Positions 17,696 through 25,941 are shown, counted from the first letter of the stretch. The stretch: DNA of 43,776 nt from JAVWGW01 sp036655915 (GCA_036655915.1 JAVVPE010000008.1:1-43776), one strand, 5' to 3'. Notes: generated from the sequence alone by a model not told the origin. Numbers and translations: made by a program.

Positions 17696-18488
17696 GCGGG
17701 GTCTTTCCTTCGTGTTGGTCGGGGTTGCGGGCGGGGCTGCTAGCTAAATCGCCGCCGGGGCTGCTGCCCCCGCGCGCTTCGGCACGCAGTTTTTCCTTCA
17801 GCGCGTGCTTGGCTTCCTGCTTGGCGGCATAGGCTTGTTTTTCGGCCTTCTTCGCGGCAAGCTGCGCGGCAGCACGTGCTCGCTGTCCTGCGTTCGCATC
17901 GTGTTGTGCCTGCTTGATCGCACGCCTTTCTTCGGCACGCTGGGCGCGTTCCTGCGCAGCTTCGGCGGCTGAAAAGCGGCAGCCGCAGTAATTTTGCCGG
18001 TACATGCCCAGCTGTTTGCTTGCGCGTGTGGCCTGCGGGTAAAACGGTCTGAAATCCTCAAACACAGCGGCGATGCCCACGCCTCGCGCCGCGCGCCTTA
18101 GTTCCTGCTCAATGGCGCTGGTGTATTGGTAGGGGCTTACGCTAAGCGTGGTGGCAATGCCCTCAAAGCCGTGATCGGCCGCATAGCGCGCCGCTTCTTC
18201 CAAACGCAGCCGATAGCAGGCAGCGCAGCGCTGCTGGCGTGTGGCCGGCTCCGCACCGAAGCAGCCCACGCGCGCTTCCCAAGTGGCCACATCGTAGGCA
18301 CCTTCCACAAGGGCAAGGTTTTGGGAGGCCGCCCAGGTGCGCAGCGTGGCCAGGCGCTGGGCGTATTCAGCGGCGGGGTGTATGTTGGCGTTCATGTAGG
18401 CCAGGCTAAGCGTGTGGCCCGCCGCCTGCAATAAGCGCGCCGGCTCAAGCGAACAAGGCCCACAACATGCGTGAAGTAACAATTTCAT
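17682..18488 (-). CDS. queH: Epoxyqueuosine reductase QueH with long helical tail
   Basis: QueH reduces epoxyqueuosine to queuosine in tRNA, as a non-homologous replacement for QueG. The domain spans residues 1-171: HACCGPC (C8, C9, C12), CAACYRLRL (C88, C91), and the YCGC motif (C168, C170). These supply the Fe-S and metal ligands of the family. Residues 172-268 form an Ala/Arg/Lys/Glu-rich, probably helical extension ending in a loose Gly/Ser/Pro tail, which most QueH proteins lack. The start MKLLLHACCGPC is canonical, but the AAGGAG site is about 13 nt away, further than normal. Confidence 0.93.
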   Translation of the reverse strand: MKLLLHACCGPCSLEPARLLQAAGHTLSLAYMNANIHPAAEYAQRLATLRTWAASQNLALVEGAYDVATWEARVGCFGAEPATRQQRCAACYRLRLEEAARYAADHGFEGIATTLSVSPYQYTSAIEQELRRAARGVGIAAVFEDFRPFYPQATRASKQLGMYRQNYCGCRFSAAEAAQERAQRAEERRAIKQAQHDANAGQRARAAAQLAAKKAEKQAYAAKQEAKHALKEKLRAEARGGSSPGGDLASSPARNPDQHEGKTPHENQ

Positions 18489-18516
18489 AAGGTTTTTCGT
18501 ACTCCTTCTTTCCTCG

Positions 18517-18545
18517 ATTATACTAGCACGGATAAGTTAATCCGC
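18517..18545 (-). promoter_or_regulatory. Promoter of queH-queA with inverted repeat
   Basis: On the minus strand TATAAT (18517-18522) is a perfect -10. At 17 bp upstream the -35 position (18540-18545) reads GCGGAT, which is poor, so an activator may help. An inverted repeat CGGAT-AAGTTA-ATCCG (18529-18544) covers the spacer and -35 and could be an operator shared with the divergent HAD/tgt genes. Confidence 0.45.
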
Positions 18546-18571
18546 CCTTGCCGCCCGTAAAGGAATCACGT

Positions 18572-19384
18572 ATGCCACAGACCACGTACCGCGCCATCTT
18601 CTTCGATCTTGATGGCACGCTTTTGCCCCTTGATATGGATGCTTTTATGGGGGGATATTTTCTTTCGCTTGAAGCGTTTGTCGAAGAACACGACCTGGAT
18701 GTTAAGCGGTTTACCACGGCTTTGCGCTGCGGCATCGGGGCTATGGCGCACAGCGATGGTGCGCACACTAACGAACAGCAGTTTTGGGAAGCGTTCTTCG
18801 CTGAACTGGGGGAAGACGCCCAGCAAGCCGATTGGCCCGCGCTGCTCGATGAATTTTACGCGCACGATTTCGGGCAGATAGGCGCGGGTATGCCGCCCAA
18901 CCCTCTGGCGGCCGAAGTGGTGGAGGCCTTGCAGGCCAAGGGTTATCCGCTGGCGCTTACCACCATGCCCATGTTCCCACCCGCGGCGGTAAAATGGCGC
19001 CTTAACTGGGGCGATTTGGACCCGGCGGCCTTTGCGCGCATCACTACCTACGATAATTCCACCGCCATCAAGCCGCACGCTGCCTATTACCTTGAAAACC
19101 TGGCCGCCTTTGGGTGTGCCCCCGAAGAAGTGCTGATGGTGGGCAATAATACGCGGGAAGATTTGGCGTGTTTGGGCGTGGGTATGCCCGCCTACCTGGT
19201 AACCGATTGCCTGCTTGACCCCGATGGCTTCGACATCGAAACGGTTGAACACGGGTCCTTGCAAGATTTGCTTGCCTTTGTGCGTGCGCTGCCCGATTGC
19301 GCCGCCCCGGCCACCTGCATTGCCCCGGCAACCGGTGCCGTTTCGTGCGCCTCGGGTACATCGTGCGCACCCTGCGAAGGATAA
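18572..19384 (+). CDS. HAD-superfamily hydrolase with Cys-rich C-terminus
   Basis: A 270-residue haloacid-dehalogenase phosphatase-like protein. I start at ATG 18572 (AAAGGAA upstream), giving MPQTTYRAIFFDLDGTLLP with nucleophile D12 and acid D14. Motif II is probably the T of LALTTMPMF, motif III the K of TAIKPHAAYY. Motif IV reads VGNNTREDL, so the usual first Asp of VGD is Asn, although a later acidic pair remains. The last 30 residues are Cys-rich (five Cys, including TSCAPCEG), which is not usual for HAD enzymes and may bind metal. It sits 3 nt before tgt and divergent from queH/queA, so a role in queuosine precursor handling is possible but unproven. Confidence 0.8.
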   Translation: MPQTTYRAIFFDLDGTLLPLDMDAFMGGYFLSLEAFVEEHDLDVKRFTTALRCGIGAMAHSDGAHTNEQQFWEAFFAELGEDAQQADWPALLDEFYAHDFGQIGAGMPPNPLAAEVVEALQAKGYPLALTTMPMFPPAAVKWRLNWGDLDPAAFARITTYDNSTAIKPHAAYYLENLAAFGCAPEEVLMVGNNTREDLACLGVGMPAYLVTDCLLDPDGFDIETVEHGSLQDLLAFVRALPDCAAPATCIAPATGAVSCASGTSCAPCEG

Positions 19385-19387
19385 ACT

Positions 19388-20533
19388 ATGGCCCTGTTTG
19401 ATTTCACCGTTTCTGCCCAGTCGGGCCACGCGCGCGCGGCATCGTTTGAAACGGCGCACGGCACAGCGCATACTCCTATGTTTATGCCGGTGGGCACCCA
19501 TGCCACGGTGAAGGGCATCATGCCTTCAACCTTGCACCAGTTAGGATCGCAAGTGGTGTTGGCCAACACCTATCATCTGTCGCTGCGCCCCGGTGCCGAC
19601 CTTATTGCCGAAGCGGGCGGCCTGCACACGTTTATGAACTGGGATGGCCCCATTCTGACGGATTCGGGTGGCTTCCAAATATTTTCTTTGGCCGACACTC
19701 TGAAGCTTGACCCCGATGGCGTGAACTTCCGGTCCATCTACGATGGGGCTAAAATTCGTTGGACGCCCGAAGACAACATGGCCATTCAGCAGAAGTTGGG
19801 CGCCGATATTGCCATGCAGCTTGATCAGTGTTCGGCCTACCCTTCGTCGCGCGAAGCCTTGCGCGCAGCCGTTGATCTTTCGGCAAACTGGGCGCGCCGC
19901 TGCCTTGCCGCGCACACCCGGCCCGACCAAACGCTGTTTGGCATCGTGCAGGGCGGCATGGAACTTGATTTGCGCATGGATTCTATAAGCCAGCTGCGCA
20001 GCATAAACGATGCGTCTATCGCCGCAGGCCACAAGGGATTTGGCGGCTTTGGCATCGGTGGCTATTCGGTGGGGGAAGAACACGATGTCATGTTTGAAAC
20101 GCTGGGCCAGGTGGCCCGCGCCCTGCCCGAAAACAAGCCGCGCTACCTGATGGGCGTGGGCAACCCCACCACCTTGGTGCGTGCGGTGCGCGAAGGCGTC
20201 GACATGTTTGATTGCGTGTTGCCCACGCGCACGGCGCGCATGGGTACGGCCTTTTCTTCCACGGGTCGTATGAACATGCGCAACGCAAAGTACATCCACG
20301 ATTTCGGCCCAATCGATGCGCAGTGCAGCTGCCCCACCTGCCAGGGTCATTCGCGCTCTTACGTGCGCCACCTGGTGAAATCCGGGGAAATGCTGGGGGG
20401 CATCCTGCTTTCGGTGCACAACCTGCATTTCCTGCTTGATCTGATGCGCCGCGCCCGCGCAGCCGTGCTGGCCGGCCAATACGAAGAATTCTACCAAGAC
20501 TGGATGGCCTCAGAAGCCGCCCGCGATTACTAG
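19388..20533 (+). CDS. tgt: Queuine/preQ1 tRNA-guanine transglycosylase
   Basis: Tgt swaps guanine-34 in the anticodon of NAC/U tRNAs for preQ1 (or queuine in some bacteria). The 381-residue protein has all key parts: LTDSGGFQIFSL with D92, the nucleophile D275 in MFDCVLPTRTAR, the TARMGTAFSS tRNA-contact loop, and a zinc site C313, C315, C318, H344. The start ATG is 3 nt after the HAD stop behind GAAGGA. With queA and queH it supplies three of the late queuosine steps. queC, queD, queE and queF are not in the window, so whether preQ1 is made or salvaged cannot be told here. Confidence 0.97.
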   Translation: MALFDFTVSAQSGHARAASFETAHGTAHTPMFMPVGTHATVKGIMPSTLHQLGSQVVLANTYHLSLRPGADLIAEAGGLHTFMNWDGPILTDSGGFQIFSLADTLKLDPDGVNFRSIYDGAKIRWTPEDNMAIQQKLGADIAMQLDQCSAYPSSREALRAAVDLSANWARRCLAAHTRPDQTLFGIVQGGMELDLRMDSISQLRSINDASIAAGHKGFGGFGIGGYSVGEEHDVMFETLGQVARALPENKPRYLMGVGNPTTLVRAVREGVDMFDCVLPTRTARMGTAFSSTGRMNMRNAKYIHDFGPIDAQCSCPTCQGHSRSYVRHLVKSGEMLGGILLSVHNLHFLLDLMRRARAAVLAGQYEEFYQDWMASEAARDY

Positions 20534-20599
20534 GGCATGGGATGCGCACGCCGGGCAAGTCCTAGGGTGCACCTCACTTTAGTGGAGCGCTGAGTTTGC

Positions 20600-20693
20600 A
20601 ATTTAAGCCAATTTAAGTCCTTTGCCTGGATTGGCGGGCGACTGTCGAAACTTTGTGATTCATCACTTTGATTCCGCACATTTGTGGCACAAT
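20600..20693 (+). promoter_or_regulatory. secDF upstream region: repeats and possible promoter
   Basis: In the 254-nt gap after tgt I see a tandem pair AATTTAAG at 20600-20607 and 20610-20617 (one helical turn apart), an inverted repeat GTGAT-TC-ATCAC at 20655-20666, and a possible promoter CTTTGA (20666-20671), 16 bp, CACAAT (20688-20693). The leader to the secDF ATG would be about 90 nt. No terminator for tgt is evident. Confidence 0.35.
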
Positions 20694-20787
20694 AGGACGG
20701 TTCGTATGAAATCAGGCATCTGAGTGTCGGGTGCAGGGTTTAAGGGGGATTTCCCTTTATAACAGAAGTGTAAGAAAGAGGATTTCG

Positions 20788-23559
20788 ATGGTGTCAGCGC
20801 AGCAGGGTAAACAAACGAAGAAAAAACGCGCTCAGTCGGGCGACCGCCGCAATATATGGCTTCTTGTTGTCATGACGCTTCTTGTGGTGGGGTCGGTGTT
20901 CATGTTTATGCCCCCGCAAGAAAAGATCAACCAGGGCCTTGATATTCAAGGTGGCCTGTCTGTGGTGCTCACGGCTAAAAGCGACACGGGTGCTGCTGTT
21001 TCCGCTGAAGATATGGAAAAAAGCCGCGCCATCATCGAAAGCCGCGTCAATGCCTTGGGTGCCTCTGAAGCAACGGTGCAAATGCAGGGAGCCGATCAGG
21101 TTCTGGTGCAGATCCCCGGCCTTTCTGACACACAACAAGCCCTTGACACCATCGGCAAAACGGGCCAGCTGGAATTTGCGCGTCTTGATTCTTTCACCGA
21201 TGAAGAGGTTAAAACCAAGATTGAAAAAGGTGAATATGCCGGCGAAGGCACCATCACCGATGCGCTGGGCAATTCGTTTCCTTCCGGCAAGCAGCAGTAT
21301 TTAGCCGTTGAACCGGGCACGTATACCCCCGTGGTGACCGGCGCCGATATTACGCGCGTCAACATTGATAAAGAAAGCGAAACCTCCAGCAACTATTCGG
21401 TAAACATTGAACTGAATGCCGCCGGCACGAAAGCCTTCGCCGCCGCTTCCAAAGATTTAGTGGCCGACCACGGCAAAATTGTCATCATCCTTGATAACGA
21501 AGTGCAATCGGCCCCGGCCGTGCAAAGCGAAATCCCTGATGGCAAAGTGGCCATCACCGGTGGCTACACCATTGATGAAGCTAAAAACTTGCAAACCGTG
21601 CTGGAAAGCGGTTCTTTGCCGGTCAGCTTTGAATATGCCCAAAGCCAGACCGTGGGGCCGACGCTGGGTCAAGATGCGCTGCGTTCAGGCGTGCTAGTTG
21701 CCGGCATTGGCCTGTTGTTGGTTATGCTCTACCTGCTGTTTTTCTATCGCGGCTTGGGGCTGCTTACCGCTGCTGCCATGGCCATATTTGCTGTTTTGTA
21801 CCTGGGCATTTTGGGTACGCTTTCTCACTTCGGCCTGTTCAGCCTTTCGTTGGCGGGCATCGCCGGCATTGTGCTTACCATCGGCATGGCGGCCGATTCA
21901 TCCATTCTGACCCTTGAGCGCTTCCGTGAAGAAATTCGCATGGGCAGAAGTGTGCGCGCCGCTTCCATCACCGGTGTGCGCCACGCCATTCAAACCTCGA
22001 TCGACGCCGACCTGGTCACCCTCGTTTCGGCTTTGACGCTGTTTTTCCTGGCCACCGCTTCGGTTAAAGGCTTCGGCTTGACGCTGGCCATCGGTATCGC
22101 CTGCGACATTGTTATGATGTTGCTGTTCAAGGCGCCGCTTATTCGCTTGCTTGCCCCGGGTTCCATTCGCAAACACCCCGGATTTTGGGGTACGAAAGAT
22201 AGCGTTGCTGCCGCCGAAGAATACAAGGTGCTTGCCGCCGCTGAAGGCGAAAGCGTTGCTGCCGCTGAGGTGGGCGAAGCTATCAGCGCGCAGGATTCGA
22301 CGCAAGCCGCTGCGGCAAACGCGGGCGCACAGGCCGCTTCGGTTGCCAGCGCCGCCGCACATAAGCCGCGCGGCAAATTTATCAAGCACGATATCAACTT
22401 CTTGGGGTATCGCAAAGTGTTTTTGACCATTGCGGCCGTGCTGGTTTTGGCCAGTTTCGCCGTTGTGGGCGTTAAGGGTATGTCGTTTGGCATCGAATTT
22501 GTGGGTGGCACCAGCGTTGCCTTCCACGGCACGGGCGATATCACCACCGATCAAATGCGCACCGCCTTCGATGAAGCAGGCGAACCCGATGCCGTCATTC
22601 AAACCACGAATGCCGATGGCAAAGCAGGCTTCCTTATTCGCACCACCACAACCAGCGCAGAAGATGCAACGGCTGCGGCAAATAAAGTTGCGGATAAGAT
22701 AGGTCTTTCTACGGAAAGTTTTGAAGTAACAACTATCGGCCCGGACTGGGGCGTAAGCGTTATCCAATCTTCGCTTATCGCGTTCCTTGTTTCGCTGGTG
22801 CTGATTATCATCTATATCGCGATTCGCTTTGAATATAAGATGGGCGTTACTGCCATCGTTGCCCTGCTGCATGATTTGGTGCTGGTTATGGGCATTTATG
22901 CCCTGTTCGGGCGCGAGGTCAACCCCAACACCATCGCGGCCCTGCTAACCATTTTGGGCTATTCGCTCTACGATACCGTCGTCGTGTTCCACCGCATTAA
23001 CGACAATATGAAGGAAACAGACATCAAGTGCACGTTTATGACGATGGCAAACCATTCCATCAACCAGGTGCTTATCCGCACCATCAACACGACACTTTCT
23101 TCTTTGATTCCTGTGGCAGCCATGTTGTTCTTTGGCGGTGCCACCCTGCAAGACTTCGCTTTCGCCATGACAATCGGTCTTATCTGCGGTTCGTATTCGT
23201 CGGTTGCGGTGGCCACCCCGCTTTACGCCATTTGGAAATCGCGCGAGCCCAACAATAGGAAGCTGATTAAAAAGTACGGCACAGAAGTGGGTCGCTTTGA
23301 ATTTGCGCATCCCAGTGTTTCCACGCCGATCATCGGCGGCAAGAAGGCTGCTGCAGCTGGGGTCGCTGCCGGGGTTGGGGCTGCTGAGGCAACAGGGTCG
23401 GCCGCGGGGAATGCTGCGGGTGCTGCCACGCGCAAGCCGGCGGGTGCTTCTGCAAAGCAGAAGCAGAAAACGACGTATCCCTACAAGCGCAAAAAAGCGC
23501 AGCCGCAAAGTGGTGCCGCTGCGTCCGAGGCGGGCCTTAAGCCCGAAGATAAGGAATAG
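20788..23559 (+). CDS. secDF: Fused protein translocase subunit SecDF
   Basis: SecD and SecF use the proton gradient to help pull proteins out through SecYEG. Here they are one 923-residue protein. I start at ATG 20788 (MVSAQQGKQ) behind AAAGAGGA; a GTG at 20731 would add 19 unlikely residues. The first half has a helix at about 24-42, the SecD motif LDIQGGLSVVL, the extracellular P1 domain, and five helices with GMAADSSILTLERFREE. A 90-residue Ala/Glu-rich cytoplasmic linker joins the SecF half, with GIEFVGGTSVAF and YSLYDTVVVFHRIND. The C-terminus is a long Ala/Gly- then Lys-rich tail. It is probably co-transcribed with the DUF1292-like gene 2 nt downstream. Confidence 0.97.
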   Translation: MVSAQQGKQTKKKRAQSGDRRNIWLLVVMTLLVVGSVFMFMPPQEKINQGLDIQGGLSVVLTAKSDTGAAVSAEDMEKSRAIIESRVNALGASEATVQMQGADQVLVQIPGLSDTQQALDTIGKTGQLEFARLDSFTDEEVKTKIEKGEYAGEGTITDALGNSFPSGKQQYLAVEPGTYTPVVTGADITRVNIDKESETSSNYSVNIELNAAGTKAFAAASKDLVADHGKIVIILDNEVQSAPAVQSEIPDGKVAITGGYTIDEAKNLQTVLESGSLPVSFEYAQSQTVGPTLGQDALRSGVLVAGIGLLLVMLYLLFFYRGLGLLTAAAMAIFAVLYLGILGTLSHFGLFSLSLAGIAGIVLTIGMAADSSILTLERFREEIRMGRSVRAASITGVRHAIQTSIDADLVTLVSALTLFFLATASVKGFGLTLAIGIACDIVMMLLFKAPLIRLLAPGSIRKHPGFWGTKDSVAAAEEYKVLAAAEGESVAAAEVGEAISAQDSTQAAAANAGAQAASVASAAAHKPRGKFIKHDINFLGYRKVFLTIAAVLVLASFAVVGVKGMSFGIEFVGGTSVAFHGTGDITTDQMRTAFDEAGEPDAVIQTTNADGKAGFLIRTTTTSAEDATAAANKVADKIGLSTESFEVTTIGPDWGVSVIQSSLIAFLVSLVLIIIYIAIRFEYKMGVTAIVALLHDLVLVMGIYALFGREVNPNTIAALLTILGYSLYDTVVVFHRINDNMKETDIKCTFMTMANHSINQVLIRTINTTLSSLIPVAAMLFFGGATLQDFAFAMTIGLICGSYSSVAVATPLYAIWKSREPNNRKLIKKYGTEVGRFEFAHPSVSTPIIGGKKAAAAGVAAGVGAAEATGSAAGNAAGAATRKPAGASAKQKQKTTYPYKRKKAQPQSGAAASEAGLKPEDKE

Positions 23560-23561
23560 CC

Positions 23562-23885
23562 ATGAAGCAGGGTAGCGCGCCAAACTTTTGCCCCCCCGTT
23601 GAAGAGGGAATCATCTTCACCTTTGAAGATGAAGAGGGTGAATTGACTACCCTTGAATTTCTTGGCTTGATTGTACACGGCGAAACCCGCTTTGGTTTTT
23701 TCTTCCCTGTTTCAGAAGATGCCCCTGCGGGTTCGTCGGGCGATGTGGTGGTGCTAGAGGTAACCGACTTCGATGAAGATCAGCAACCCAGCGCCTTTGA
23801 ACTGGTGGAAGACGATGCCGTGGCCCAACAAGCCTATCTTGAATTCCAGCTTGCCACAAAGGATCTTTATAGCTTTTCAGAATAG
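23562..23885 (+). CDS. DUF1292-like small acidic protein
   Basis: A 107-residue, strongly acidic protein. The segment IIFTFEDEEGELTTLEFLGLI, followed by a central beta-rich part and a late AYLEFQL segment, fits the DUF1292 pattern (short E/D-rich beta proteins of unknown function, common in Firmicutes and Coriobacteriia). It starts 2 nt after the secDF stop, so it is almost certainly translated from the same mRNA. No signal peptide or membrane segment is seen, so it should be cytoplasmic. Function unknown. Confidence 0.7.
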   Translation: MKQGSAPNFCPPVEEGIIFTFEDEEGELTTLEFLGLIVHGETRFGFFFPVSEDAPAGSSGDVVVLEVTDFDEDQQPSAFELVEDDAVAQQAYLEFQLATKDLYSFSE

Positions 23886-23930
23886 CCTTTTGTGAGTGGT
23901 GCGGAGCGGTGTCTGCGAGCGTCTTCCATG

Positions 23931-23947
23931 AATCAATAGTATTTGAT
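23931..23947. promoter_or_regulatory. ATCAA-N6-TTGAT half-site pair, related to the palindrome at 25896
   Basis: ATCAA (23932-23936), TAGTAT, TTGAT (23943-23947), 60 nt before the free Ig-like gene. The left part AATCAATAG is identical over 9 bp to the left part of the palindrome between the divergent regulator and lipoprotein genes. The gap differs (6 versus 9), so shared binding is only possible. Confidence 0.35.
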
Positions 23948-24006
23948 GATGTGGTTAGGCGCGAAATGCGGCACAATGATATCCCTAAACGCGAAGGGGG
24001 AGGGTC

Positions 24007-24288
24007 ATGCTGGGAACCATTCAGGGGATTGTAGGAAAGCCGATTACGTTTCAGGGATATGCAAACGACTACGATAAGGCTATTTCTGCTATTGAATTTT
24101 CACTGGACGGCGGGAAGACATGGACGCATCATGCCACGGCTTGTTCAACAACCGACAAGTTGCTCACATGGGAGTTCGTCTATACACCACAACGATCTGG
24201 CCACTATCAGCTGCGGGTTCGTGCCGTCAATGAAGAGGGGACGATAAGTCCGATTTCTGATTCTGTTGACTTTATCGTGGAAGAGTGA
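24007..24288 (+). CDS. Free-standing Ig-like (Mo-co dimerisation-type) domain protein
   Basis: A 93-residue protein with GGGGGAGG just before its ATG. It aligns along its length with the last 86 residues of the heme/molybdopterin-fold lipoprotein 2 kb downstream. Matching landmarks are ITFQGYANDYD versus IEFEGFADAYD, SLDGGKTWTHH versus SFDKGKTWTKH, and FVYTPQRSGHYQLRVRAV versus FSYTPEKAGSYLMKVRAI. This is the beta-sandwich dimerisation domain found at the end of sulfite-oxidase-type enzymes. It has no signal peptide, heme motif or catalytic domain, so it should stay in the cytoplasm unless exported by another route. It could be a partner or folding aid, or a domain left from a decayed paralogue. 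Confidence 0.65.
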   Translation: MLGTIQGIVGKPITFQGYANDYDKAISAIEFSLDGGKTWTHHATACSTTDKLLTWEFVYTPQRSGHYQLRVRAVNEEGTISPISDSVDFIVEE

Positions 24289-24329
24289 GCGCGAGCATTC
24301 GTTCTTTTTGATGTGCGGGCTACATTGTG

Positions 24330-25871
24330 TCAGTGTGTTTCGATGGGTTTTTCTGCATCGATTAGATCGATCATTTCTTGTCGTGAGTGCACGTTGAGTT
24401 TTTGATAGATGTGATGGATATGGGAATTGACGGTTGCGGTAGAAACCGTCAAGTCGTTGGCTACGCGGGTTGCCGAACGCCCCTTGGCGATCAGAAGCAT
24501 CACTTCAAGTTCGCGTTCCGAAATTTTTGAATTTGCGGCAAGCTGTTCGCATCTGGTCTTAAATTGCGACGTATGCGGTGGGGCTGGAAGAGTGGCCAAG
24601 ATATCGGTGCAGTTGCGGTCGGTAAAAACAAAAGTGAAAGCGCTTGCCGTCGCCAAGCCCAGCACGACTGAAAGTAGGGGAATACTTTCGGAGCCCCCAA
24701 AAGCGCACAGTGCATTGAGCCCGATGCCAGCTAAAACACCACACCCCCAAGCAATACGTGCACCTCCCATAACAACGAGTGGATCAAGGCTGAACGCTAT
24801 GCTGATTTCATAGGCCGCAATCATCATGATGAGTTCGAATAAAAAAGCGCTTACATCGAGTAAGCCATGTGATACCAGGTTTCCTTCGATGATATAGGGG
24901 ATACAGAGCACAACACCTAACAACAAGAGGAATGCTGCACGATAAACAAACGACAGGTCACGTGCATTGCGAGAATCGAAGACAAGCAAGAGGGGCACGA
25001 AACAAACAAGCTTGAATATGAGCATACCTAAATTGATTCCTCCGGAATAAAAGCTTAGTGCTGCCCCATTGAGAAGAAGATTGCGCACGGTTTCGATTGC
25101 TGTAATTACAAGGAATAGGCAGAGGCAATAGCGAAAAATCAAGAGCTTTTTTCGGGCATCGATGAGATGGGGGGATTGGTGGGGAACATCTGCACTTTTT
25201 ATCCTGAGGAGGATAACCGAGAAAATCGGCAGAGCAGAAGCGAGAGCCGCCGCTATCCAGTGGTTCATCAGCCCCAATTCGAGCATGTTTGCCAAGGGAT
25301 AGGTGAGCAATGCACAGACCGCAATACTGATTGCCAGTCCATTCATGTCGCGCGTATTGCAAAAGGCAGTATACCAGGCAAGGAATAAGAGCGAAAATCC
25401 GATACCTACCATGATGGCCGATGCGTAAATGAGAAGAAGCGAAAGCGTAGGGGGAAAGAGGGCGGAAAGAGGCCCCAGAAGACTTCCGGCGGCAGCGGTG
25501 ATGCCGATTGCGTAAAGCGCACTATTCTTTTTGAGCAGTTTAGCTGTGAGGGTATGTCTTATGACTGCGATTCCCGTAAAAATGATAGCGGTGGTCAAGG
25601 AAAGCCAACGTAAGTCGGGCGAAGCTGCTTCGTAGCTAAAGGGGTCGGGAATGGCGACACAGAGAATGCTCCATGTTTGACAGAGGGCAAAACCTAATAT
25701 AAAAAACCAGTTTACTGATCCAAGGATGGGCAATAAGCGGTTTATTCTGACGGGCTTGAGTTCTTCTGGGCATGTGGTATTGCCATGGGTTCTTCGAGTA
25801 CGACAACTTTTTGCGCTAGACGGCGCAGTATTTTCTCTTGTTTGCACTGCTTTGGTTTTTCTTCTGGTCAT
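24330..25871 (-). CDS. LuxR-type regulator with polytopic membrane N-terminus
   Basis: A 513-residue protein. Residues about 50-430 contain roughly ten to twelve hydrophobic helices, and the C-terminus (about 440-505) is a LuxR/NarL-type helix-turn-helix: ISERELEVMLLIAKGRS, then ATRVANDLTVSTATVNSHIH and HIYQKLNVHSRQEM. This architecture is a hallmark of Eggerthellaceae, where such membrane-bound regulators often lie next to redox-enzyme genes they are thought to control. The ATG has AGGGGGA 6 nt upstream. It is transcribed away from the heme lipoprotein gene, and a palindrome lies in its own leader, suggesting it controls both itself and that operon. The ligand is unknown. Confidence 0.88.
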   Translation of the reverse strand: MTRRKTKAVQTRENTAPSSAKSCRTRRTHGNTTCPEELKPVRINRLLPILGSVNWFFILGFALCQTWSILCVAIPDPFSYEAASPDLRWLSLTTAIIFTGIAVIRHTLTAKLLKKNSALYAIGITAAAGSLLGPLSALFPPTLSLLLIYASAIMVGIGFSLLFLAWYTAFCNTRDMNGLAISIAVCALLTYPLANMLELGLMNHWIAAALASALPIFSVILLRIKSADVPHQSPHLIDARKKLLIFRYCLCLFLVITAIETVRNLLLNGAALSFYSGGINLGMLIFKLVCFVPLLLVFDSRNARDLSFVYRAAFLLLLGVVLCIPYIIEGNLVSHGLLDVSAFLFELIMMIAAYEISIAFSLDPLVVMGGARIAWGCGVLAGIGLNALCAFGGSESIPLLSVVLGLATASAFTFVFTDRNCTDILATLPAPPHTSQFKTRCEQLAANSKISERELEVMLLIAKGRSATRVANDLTVSTATVNSHIHHIYQKLNVHSRQEMIDLIDAEKPIETH

Positions 25872-25895
25872 TTTATCCCCCTGGCGAGCTTTTTA

Positions 25896-25920
25896 ACAAT
25901 CAATAGAAACTGTTGATTGT
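25896..25920. promoter_or_regulatory. Palindromic operator between regulator and lipoprotein operon
   Basis: ACAATCAA (25896-25903), nine bases, TTGATTGT (25913-25920): a perfect 8-bp inverted repeat 25 bp upstream of the regulator ATG. Its right arm coincides with the predicted -35 of the rightward promoter. The likely ligand is the LuxR-type regulator encoded next to it. Inference. Confidence 0.6.
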
Positions 25921-25941
25921 GGGATTATGCGCTAATAATCT
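25913..25941 (+). promoter_or_regulatory. Promoter of the heme/Mo-fold lipoprotein operon
   Basis: TTGATT (25913-25918), 17 bp, TAATCT (25936-25941). Transcription from about 25948 would give a leader of roughly 165 nt. That leader holds no feature I recognise; an open frame reaching upstream through it has no ribosome site and no signal-peptide logic. Confidence 0.5.

Noticed and set aside
20534..20600. Inverted repeat CACT/AGTG after tgt as terminator
   Set aside because: Very short stem, no T tract.
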